64,000 bases of DNA, taken from Conexibacter sp. DBS9H8. GTDB taxonomy: Bacteria > Actinomycetota > Thermoleophilia > Solirubrobacterales > Solirubrobacteraceae. Shown piece by piece: positions 58,165 to 64,000 of this stretch. The DNA lies in the NCBI RefSeq assembly GCF_023330685.1, contig NZ_CP097128.1:1178001-1242000 (forward strand), written 5' to 3'. A program made the translations under genes and the position numbers. The notes under the pieces are model-generated. The model worked only from the letters and a program-made list of their open reading frames with translations, had not been told where the DNA came from and did no database searches. Numbering within the stretch: position 1 is the stretch's first letter; each line of letters opens with the position of its first letter.

Positions 58165-59719
58165 CGGTGTGGCGTGCCTCGGCGCCCGTCCCCGCCGCGG
58201 CGCCCGTCCCCGCCCCGGCGCCCGTCCCCGCCCCGGCGCTCGTGCCCGCCGGGTAGCGGCGCGGGGTGAACATCCGCCCGTGCTCGACCCGGCTCTGGGA
58301 GGAGCCGACGATCAGCAGCGTGCGCATGTCGATCACCGACTGGTCGAGTGCGCCGAGCGTCGTCAGCCCGACCGACTCATCCGCGGCGCCGACCGCCCGC
58401 GCGACGAGCACCGGTGTCTCGGGCGCCCGCACGCGCGCGATCGCCGCGATCGCCTCCGCCAGCCCGTCCCGGCGGGTGCGGGAGGCCGGGTTGTAGAGGG
58501 CGAGGACGAAGTCGGCCCGGACGGCCGCGCTCACCCGTTCGGACACGACGGCGGCGGGCTTGAGCTGGTCTGACAGGGAGATGACGGCGAAGTCGTGGCC
58601 CAGCGGCGCGCCGACCCGGGCGGCGGCCGCCTGCATCGCCGACAGGCCGGGGATGACCCGCACCTCGACCTCGGGCTGGGCGGACGCCTCCTCGAGCACG
58701 GCGGTCGCCATCGCGAAGATCCCCGGATCCCCGGAGGAGACGACGGCGACCTCCGCGCCCTCGGCGGCGAGCGTGAGGGCGTGGCGGGCGCGTTCGGCCT
58801 CGACCCGGTTGTCGCTCGCGTGGCGCACCTGCCCGGGCCGGGTCGGGACCCGGTCGAGGTAGGGCCCGTATCCGATCAGCACCTCCGCGGCGGCGAGGGC
58901 CCCACTCGCCTCCGGGGTGAGCCACTCCGGGCCTGCCGGCCCGAGTCCGACGACCGAGACCCGGCCCGCCCGCCCCGGCCCGGCGGGCGCCGCCGCCCGC
59001 CCGGGCCCGCCGAGGGCCGGCATCAGCACAAGCGACATGTACGGGACCGGGCCGTCGACCTCAGCGAGCGGCCGGACCCGCTGCTGGGCCGAGGAGGCCC
59101 GCTCGACGTAGATGCCGCGCGCCAGCCGGCCCGCCTGCTCCATCGCCCCCCGAATCCCGGCGAAGGTCCGTCCCGACTTCATCACGACCGCCGCGTCGGT
59201 GGCGGCGAGACGGGCGGCGAGCAGGTCGCGGTCAAGCGTGCCGGGAAGGATCGTCAGCACGTCATCGCGGCGCACGAGCGGCGTCCCCGCCGCCGCGGCG
59301 GCGGCGGAGAAGGAGGTGACTCCGGGAATCACCTCGGTCCGGTAGCGGGCGGCGAGCCGGTCGTGGAGATACATGTAGGAGCCATACAGGAACGGGTCGC
59401 CCTCACAGAGGACGGCGACGTCCCGGCCGGCATCGAGGTGGACGGCGAGCGTCTCCGCGCAGCCGTCGTAGAAGTCCGCCAACGCCCCCTCATAGCCGCC
59501 GGGATGATCGGTCGGGCCGGTCGTCACCGGGTAGCGCAGCGGAACCTCGATCTGGCCCTCCCGCAGGTAGGCGGCGGCGATCTCCCGGGCGATGCTGTGG
59601 CCGTGCTCCTTGCCCGGGTAGGCGATCACGTCGGCGGCGGTGATCGCGCGGGCCGCCTTGACGGTGACGAGCTCGGGGTCGCCGGGGCCGACCCCGACGC
59701 CGAGCAGCCGGCCACTCAT
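58157..59719 (-). CDS. cobIJ: CobI-CobJ fusion: precorrin-2 C20- and precorrin-3B C17-methyltransferase
   Basis: 520 residues from ATG 59719, overlapping the cobH stop. The first half (CobI) has LLGVGVGPGDPELVTVKAAR, DVAVLCEGDPFLYGSYMYLH and EVIPGVTSFSAAAAAAGTPL. The second (CobJ) starts VSVVGLGPAGPEWLTPEASG and has AVVSSGDPGIFAMATAVLEE and RVIPGLSAMQAAAARVGAPL. Such fusions are usual in actinomycetes. The C-terminal tail is a Gly-Ala-Gly-Thr repeat (about 25 residues) from short DNA repeats and is probably disordered. Confidence 0.95.
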   Translation of the reverse strand: MSGRLLGVGVGPGDPELVTVKAARAITAADVIAYPGKEHGHSIAREIAAAYLREGQIEVPLRYPVTTGPTDHPGGYEGALADFYDGCAETLAVHLDAGRDVAVLCEGDPFLYGSYMYLHDRLAARYRTEVIPGVTSFSAAAAAAGTPLVRRDDVLTILPGTLDRDLLAARLAATDAAVVMKSGRTFAGIRGAMEQAGRLARGIYVERASSAQQRVRPLAEVDGPVPYMSLVLMPALGGPGRAAAPAGPGRAGRVSVVGLGPAGPEWLTPEASGALAAAEVLIGYGPYLDRVPTRPGQVRHASDNRVEAERARHALTLAAEGAEVAVVSSGDPGIFAMATAVLEEASAQPEVEVRVIPGLSAMQAAAARVGAPLGHDFAVISLSDQLKPAAVVSERVSAAVRADFVLALYNPASRTRRDGLAEAIAAIARVRAPETPVLVARAVGAADESVGLTTLGALDQSVIDMRTLLIVGSSQSRVEHGRMFTPRRYPAGTSAGAGTGAGAGTGAAAGTGAEARHTGG

Positions 59720-60330
59720 TCGCGCTCGCTCGCCAGCGCGTTGACTGCCCCGCAGGCGATCGCCGATCCCCCCCGGCGGCCGCGGACGGTGAGGAACTCG
59801 AGGCCCGACTCGGCGAGGGCATCCTTCGATTCGGCCGCGCCGATGAACCCGACCGGCACGCCGATCACCGCCGCCGGACGGGCGAGCCGGCCCGCGGCGA
59901 TCCCCTCGAGGAGGTGAAAGAGGGCTGTCGGCGCGTTGCCGATCACCACGAGCGCCTGCCCGAGGGGCCACAGTTCGATCGCCGCGGCCGACCGCGTCGT
60001 CCCGAGTCTGGCCGCGAGGTCGGGGACACGGGGATCGGTCAGGGTGCAGAGCACGTCGTTGGCGGCGGGCAGCCGCGCGCGGGTCACCCCGGAGGCGACC
60101 ATGTTCGCGTCACAGAGGATCGGCGCCCCCGCGGCGAGAGCCTCGACCGCCGCGGCGCCAAAGCCGTCTGAGTGCGCGACGTCGCCGGCGAGGTCGACCA
60201 TCCCGCAGGCGTGGATCATCCGCACGACGACCCGTTCGAGCAGCGGGTCAAACCGGGCCGTGTCCGCCTCCTCCCGGATCAGCGCGAAGGAGCGCCGGTA
60301 GATCTCCGCCCCGTCCTTGATGTAGCTCAC
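59716..60330 (-). CDS. cobH: Precorrin-8X methylmutase
   Basis: 204 residues, GTG start overlapping the cobG stop. Signature IYRRSFALIREEADTARFDP, RMIHACGMVDLAGDVAHSDG (catalytic His region), PILCDANMVASGVTRARLPA and VIGVPVGFIGAAESKDALAE. It moves a methyl from C-11 to C-12 to form hydrogenobyrinic acid. Coupled to cobG and cobIJ. Confidence 0.95.
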   Translation of the reverse strand: MSYIKDGAEIYRRSFALIREEADTARFDPLLERVVVRMIHACGMVDLAGDVAHSDGFGAAAVEALAAGAPILCDANMVASGVTRARLPAANDVLCTLTDPRVPDLAARLGTTRSAAAIELWPLGQALVVIGNAPTALFHLLEGIAAGRLARPAAVIGVPVGFIGAAESKDALAESGLEFLTVRGRRGGSAIACGAVNALASERE

Positions 60331-61295
60331 AGCGTCACCTCCATCAGTTGCGCACCGCCGGTGAGGCCGCAGTGGCGGGAACAGGCCGCCCAGTGCTCGG
60401 GGTGAGATCCCGGACCGCGCCCCCGGGCGCGGGCGGCGGCGAGCGCCCGGACGTCGACGGTCGCCCGGCGGCAGGCCCCCAGACCGGCGCAGGCGCTCAG
60501 CCCCACCCAGCCGGAGTCGGGGTCACAGACCATCCCGAGGGCGTCGAGGGCGTCGATCACCCCCAGCGGATCGTCCAGGTCGACGATCGTCAGGGTGCGC
60601 CGGACCGACAGCCGCACCTCCGGGGCGAGGTCGGCGAGTCCGCGCGCGCTCGCCGGGTCGAGGCGCCCGAGCGGCGGCAGGAACGTGAACGCGTGACGGC
60701 CGTCGCGCTGTCTCAAGGCGCCGACGGGGACGGCGGGACCCGCGCCGGGCCCCGTGGTGGTGCGGCCGCCGCCCCGGTCGGCGGCGGCCGCCCGGGCCGC
60801 CTCGATCGCCGCCGTCACCGACCCGCCGGGACCGATCAGGACGTCGACGGGGTGGCCGAGCAGCCCGGCGCCGTCGTCGACCCCGAACAGGAACCGGCCT
60901 GACAGGGCGGCGAGGTCGGGGTCGCCACAGATCGCCCGGTCGAGCTCGGCCACGACGGCGTCGGTCTCCCACACCGAGCCGGGATGACGGCCGGCGACCG
61001 GGCTGGCGAGGATGTTGCGTACCCGTTCGTGGCTGGTCGACGGCAGCAGCCCGGCGTCCGTGAGGACGGCACTGAGGCGGCGGCCGTCGGCGAGGCCGCG
61101 GATCTGCAGGCTCGCCCGGGAGGTGAGCTCGATGATCTCGTTGCCGAACTCCGCCACGTCCGCGACGGCACGAAGCTGGTCGGCGCTGATCCGTCCGCCC
61201 GGCAGGCGAACGCGGGCCAGTTGCCCGTCCTCTGCCTCATGGAGTGCGAGCACTCCCGGGCACCGATCCTGCCCAACCACTGTCATCAGACCCAT
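60327..61295 (-). CDS. cobG: Precorrin-3B synthase
   Basis: 322 residues; MGLMTVV start at 61295, with another ATG three codons in. Nitrite/sulfite-reductase ferredoxin-like halves: GQLARVRLPGGRISADQLRA and IIELTSRASLQIRGLADGRR. The [4Fe-4S]/sirohaem-type Cys set is SACAGLGACRRATVD and HWAACSRHCGLTGGAQ. CobG contracts the ring oxidatively with O2, marking the aerobic pathway. First gene after the cobalamin riboswitch. Confidence 0.93.
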   Translation of the reverse strand: MGLMTVVGQDRCPGVLALHEAEDGQLARVRLPGGRISADQLRAVADVAEFGNEIIELTSRASLQIRGLADGRRLSAVLTDAGLLPSTSHERVRNILASPVAGRHPGSVWETDAVVAELDRAICGDPDLAALSGRFLFGVDDGAGLLGHPVDVLIGPGGSVTAAIEAARAAAADRGGGRTTTGPGAGPAVPVGALRQRDGRHAFTFLPPLGRLDPASARGLADLAPEVRLSVRRTLTIVDLDDPLGVIDALDALGMVCDPDSGWVGLSACAGLGACRRATVDVRALAAARARGRGPGSHPEHWAACSRHCGLTGGAQLMEVTL

Positions 61296-61317
61296 CCCCG
61301 GGAATGGCGCGTTCCCA

Positions 61318-61440
61318 CTCGAGGTTTCTCACACCGGCCGGAGTTCCTGACTGCGGAAAGCCGGGCTTTCCTCACAGTGGCGCGACCGCTCCAGACTCTC
61401 ACTGGGTTCCTCCGGTCGGAGCGCGTGCGGCGAGGATAGC
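61318..61440 (-). ncRNA. Cobalamin (AdoCbl) riboswitch
   Basis: On the - strand the leader contains GAGGAACCCAGTGAGAGTCT followed by GGAGCGGTCGCGCCACTGTG, matching the B12-box consensus (GGxAAxxxGGTGxxAxTCC, xGCxGxCxCGCxACTGT). Downstream, GTCAGGAACTCCGGCCG matches the second conserved block. It ends about 20 bases before cobG. High cobalamin should switch off the cob operon. Confidence 0.9.
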
Positions 61441-61503
61441 CGCTGCCACCGCGGGAGGCGCGCCGCCCGCCGGGCCGACGGGCCGGTGGCTAGTCTCGGC
61501 GGC

Positions 61504-62511
61504 GTGACCGGACCCAGCATCGAGGGCCGCCCACGGGCGGAGGCCGGCTCTGAGGTGGCGATCAGCGCACGGGGGATCACCAAGTCCTTTGGGGAGGTGC
61601 ACGCGCTGTCGGGCGTCGACATCGACGTCACCCGCGGGACGGTGCTCGGCCTGCTCGGCCCCAATGGGGCGGGCAAGACGACCTTCGTCCGGGTCCTCAC
61701 GACGCTGCTGAAGCCCGACGGGGGCAGCGCGCGGGTCGCCGGCCTCGACGTCGTCGCCGACGCCGCCGCGCTGCGGGCGAGCATCGGACTGGCCGGCCAG
61801 TACGCGGCCGTCGATGAGAACCTCACCGGCCTGGAGAACCTGACGATGGTCGGGCGCCTGTACGGCCGACCGCGGGCGGCCGCCAAAGCACGCGGCCGTG
61901 AACTGCTCGAGCGCTTCGATCTGCTCGAGGCGGCCAACCGGCCGGTGAAAACCTATTCGGGCGGGATGCGCCGCCGCCTCGACCTCGCCGCCGCGCTCGT
62001 CGTCTCCCCGCCCGTCCTCTTCCTCGACGAGCCGACGACTGGGCTTGACCCACGCAGCCGGCTCGGGCTGTGGGAGGTGATCGAGGGGCTCGTCGCGGAG
62101 GGCACGACGCTGCTGCTCACCACCCAGTACCTGGAGGAGGCCGACCGGCTCGCGGATCGGATCGCCGTCATCGACCACGGCAGGGTCATCGCAGAGGGGA
62201 CGGCGACCGAACTCAAGGCTCGCGTCGGGGGGCTGCGGCTCGAGGTGACCCTCGAGGCCGGCGCGGACCGGCCGGCCGCGCTCGCCGCGCTCGCGGGCGT
62301 CGGCAGTGACGAGCCGGTGCTCGAGGACGGCCTGCTGAAGGTGAGCGTCGCCGAACGCGCCGGAACGATCGTCGCGGCGGTCACGTCGCTCAGCGCCGCC
62401 GGGGTCGGGGTCGACGACATCATCCTCCGCAGCCCGACCCTTGATGACGTCTTCCTCTCCCTCACCGGCCACGGGGCCGAGGATGGAACCGACCCGGAGA
62501 GTCGGCCATGA
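61504..62511 (+). CDS. DrrA-type ABC transporter ATPase
   Basis: 335 residues, GTG start. Walker A LLGPNGAGKTTFVRVLTTLL, Q-loop QYAAVDENLTGLENL, signature TYSGGMRRRLDLAAALV, Walker B LFLDEPTTGLDPRSRLGL. The C-terminal domain of about 100 residues matches daunorubicin-type exporter ATPases (ILRSPTLDDVFLSLTGHG). The stop overlaps the permease start. Substrate unknown; transported drugs or lipids are typical. Confidence 0.94.
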   Translation: MTGPSIEGRPRAEAGSEVAISARGITKSFGEVHALSGVDIDVTRGTVLGLLGPNGAGKTTFVRVLTTLLKPDGGSARVAGLDVVADAAALRASIGLAGQYAAVDENLTGLENLTMVGRLYGRPRAAAKARGRELLERFDLLEAANRPVKTYSGGMRRRLDLAAALVVSPPVLFLDEPTTGLDPRSRLGLWEVIEGLVAEGTTLLLTTQYLEEADRLADRIAVIDHGRVIAEGTATELKARVGGLRLEVTLEAGADRPAALAALAGVGSDEPVLEDGLLKVSVAERAGTIVAAVTSLSAAGVGVDDIILRSPTLDDVFLSLTGHGAEDGTDPESRP

Positions 62512-63278
62512 GGCGCCTGATCACCGACACCCTGATCATCGCCGAGCGCAACCTCGTGCGCCTCCCACGCGCCCCCGATCTGCTGCTCGCCTTCACCGTC
62601 CAGCCGATCATGTTCGTGCTGTTGTTCCGCTACGTGTTCGGTGGGGCGATCCACACCGGGTACGGCAACTATGCGGACTTCCTGATCCCCGGGATCATCG
62701 TCCAGAACATCGCCTTCGGCGGCTTCGTCACCGCTCTCGGACTCAACGAGGACCTCCACAAGGGGCTGATCGACCGCTTCCGGTCCCTGCCGATGTCCCG
62801 CGCCGCGTTGCTCGGCGGACGGACCCTCGCTGACGTCGTCACCAACGTCCTGTCGATGATCGTCCTGATCGTCACCGGACTGATCATCGGGTTCAGCTTC
62901 CACACGACGATCCTCGACGGGATCGCCGGCGGCCTCCTGCTCGCCCTGTTCGGGTACGCGTTCTCCTGGGTGTTCGCGTTCCTCGGGCTGATCGTCTCCT
63001 CGCCGGAGGCGGCCAACTCGGTCGGCTTCATCGCCGTCTTCCCGCTCACCTTCGTCTCCTCCGCCTTCGTGCCCACCCAGAGCTTCCCCGCCGTGCTGCG
63101 CGCCTTCGCGAAGGTCAACCCGTTCACGATCGTCGTCAACGCGACGCGGTACCTGTGGGAGCACGGCCACGGGATCGCCGCCTCCAACGTGCTCTTCGCC
63201 CTGCTGTGGACGGCGGGGATCCTCGTTATGTTCGCGCCGCTGGCGGTCTCCCGCTACCGGCGGGCCGCCGCGCGCTGA
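62508..63278 (+). CDS. DrrB-type ABC-2 permease
   Basis: 256 residues, ATGA overlap with the ATPase gene. Six helices, with FTVQPIMFVLLFRYVFGGAI, IPGIIVQNIAFGGFVTALGL, DRFRSLPMSRAALLGGRTLA and FPLTFVSSAFVPTQSFPAVL, the ABC-2 signature of DrrB exporters. It forms the membrane half of the exporter. Its 3' end overlaps the convergent epimerase gene by 25 bases. Confidence 0.94.
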   Translation: MRRLITDTLIIAERNLVRLPRAPDLLLAFTVQPIMFVLLFRYVFGGAIHTGYGNYADFLIPGIIVQNIAFGGFVTALGLNEDLHKGLIDRFRSLPMSRAALLGGRTLADVVTNVLSMIVLIVTGLIIGFSFHTTILDGIAGGLLLALFGYAFSWVFAFLGLIVSSPEAANSVGFIAVFPLTFVSSAFVPTQSFPAVLRAFAKVNPFTIVVNATRYLWEHGHGIAASNVLFALLWTAGILVMFAPLAVSRYRRAAAR

Positions 63279-64000
63279 GTTCCGTCTCCCGCCCGGACCG
63301 TCACCGAGAAGCCGGTGCGGACGGGGTGGCCCGGGGTCGCCACGGGCACGGCGCCGGGCTCGCGCAGCGCGTCGGTCGGCGCCACCATCGGCTCGAGGGA
63401 GACGACCGCCGCGTCCTCGGGAGCGAAGACCTGTCCGAAGGCGTAGCCCGCGTCGAGACGGACCGTGACGGTGCTGTCGTCCTGCGCGAGGCGCATCTCG
63501 GCGCCGGGATCGAGGCCGCCGACCCCGAAGTCGAGGCTCGCCCCGGGGAGGGCGATCTGCTCGGCGGCCGCCGTCGTCGTCACACCGGTCAGAAGACCGT
63601 GAGCGTCGGCGGCGAGGCGGACGAGCGCCGGCAGGTCGACCGCAGCAGTCGGGCAGCGCCGGAAGTACGGGTGCCAGCCGATCGCGACGGGAACCTCCGC
63701 GTCTGAGAGGGCGGACACGCGGGTCTCGACGGTCAGCGCCGCGCCGGGGGCGTCCGCGTCGCGGGCGTCCGCGTCGCGGCTGGGATCGTCGCCGCCATCG
63801 GGATGTCCGCTGCCGGGAGCGCCGTCGACGCCGGGCCGTCCGGCGCTGAGCGTGAAGCGCACGCACACCTGATGGGCAAACGGGAAGGCCGGCTCCTCCA
63901 ACCAGGTGAGCGACGCGACCGCCACCGCGTCACCGACGCGAGCGAGCCGCCAGGGGCGCGGGGCGAGCAGCCCATGGATGGGCAGACCGTTGCCGTCCCG
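63254..64000 (-). CDS. Aldose 1-epimerase-like protein, partial
   Basis: The frame is open to the right edge, so the N-terminus is outside. The visible 248 codons read GNGLPIHGLLAPRPWRLARV at the edge, then VAIGWHPYFRRCP (the GWHPYF motif with catalytic His), VSLEPMVAPTDALREPGAVP (Glu region) and TGFSVTVRAGD at the end. This is the galactose mutarotase-like sandwich fold. A Gly/Asp-rich insert (DGGDDPSRDADARDADAPGA) is atypical. It may act on sugars or sugar phosphates; no pathway neighbours are visible. Confidence 0.85.
   Translation of the reverse strand, partial: RDGNGLPIHGLLAPRPWRLARVGDAVAVASLTWLEEPAFPFAHQVCVRFTLSAGRPGVDGAPGSGHPDGGDDPSRDADARDADAPGAALTVETRVSALSDAEVPVAIGWHPYFRRCPTAAVDLPALVRLAADAHGLLTGVTTTAAAEQIALPGASLDFGVGGLDPGAEMRLAQDDSTVTVRLDAGYAFGQVFAPEDAAVVSLEPMVAPTDALREPGAVPVATPGHPVRTGFSVTVRAGDGTQRAAARR

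Noticed and set aside
58595-59917. 440-codon + strand frame opposite cobIJ
   Set aside because: Shadow of the cobIJ coding frame; no motif or start signal.
61953-63866. 637-codon - strand frame opposite the ABC exporter
   Set aside because: Composition is Arg/Asp-rich shadow coding opposite two clear ABC genes; GC-rich DNA gives long antisense frames.

Overview
The window is high-GC DNA typical of an actinomycete. The Nuo complex I genes, the actinobacterial cobalamin enzymes (CobF/CobG/CobH/CobIJ), an SCO6880-type conjugation protein and an ArsR-controlled merA all point to Actinomycetota. The exact order is inference; a Thermoleophilia/Solirubrobacterales-like host would fit.

Layout. (1) 1-4.5 kb: end of a nuo operon (nuoL end, nuoM, nuoN) and one membrane protein. 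(2) 4.5-19 kb: a metal/thiol-redox region with two ccdA-tlpA sets, one intact and one decayed (ccdA frameshifted, tlpA split by an ISL3-type element with a clean 8-bp target duplication). It also holds a BlaI-M56 pair, a CopC-CopD fusion, a His-rich membrane protein, a Met-rich secreted protein, a csoR remnant and several dead genes. Seven sites with the shared pattern TACTAY-N5-RTMGNA lie in front of these genes and suggest one regulon, probably under the BlaI encoded here. (3) 19-27.7 kb: stacked insertion sequences. One IS1380 element abuts a second IS1380 that carries an IS256-type and an IS66-type element, followed by an IS1182-type element whose transposase holds a 20-unit 9-bp repeat. 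(4) 27.9-32.8 kb: an SCO1-thioredoxin fusion protein and a translationally coupled metal-efflux operon (ArsR sensor, two CDF-like proteins, a DF-family protein). (5) 32.8-49.2 kb: an integrative conjugative element with MobF relaxase, lytic transglycosylase, a compact type IV secretion set (pilin-like, VirB8-like, VirB6-like, SCO6880, VirB4, VirD4), SSB, primase-like protein, excisionase-like protein and a frameshifted tyrosine recombinase, next to tRNA-Thr(CGT). (6) 49.4-51.4 kb: a HicBA module between two copies of the tRNA 3' end, an integrase remnant, VapBC and a possible dead hicA. (7) 51.5-57.4 kb: a six-gene chain in which every junction overlaps or nearly touches (two thioredoxin-like proteins, two Cys-containing membrane proteins, BlaI, M56 protease) behind twin BlaI-type operators, beside divergent arsR-merA. 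(8) 57.4-64 kb: cobFIJHG behind a cobalamin riboswitch, a DrrAB-like ABC exporter and the end of an aldose-1-epimerase-like gene.

How it fits together. The recurring theme is extracytoplasmic thiol and metal chemistry (CcdA, TlpA, SCO1, CopCD, MerA, CDF) under BlaI/M56 or ArsR control, repeatedly reworked by transposons and by integration at tRNA-Thr. The two BlaI-M56 loci both lack a penicillin-binding sensor domain and both sit with thioredoxin-type genes, so a redox or metal-stress signal is more likely than beta-lactams. That reading is inference from context.
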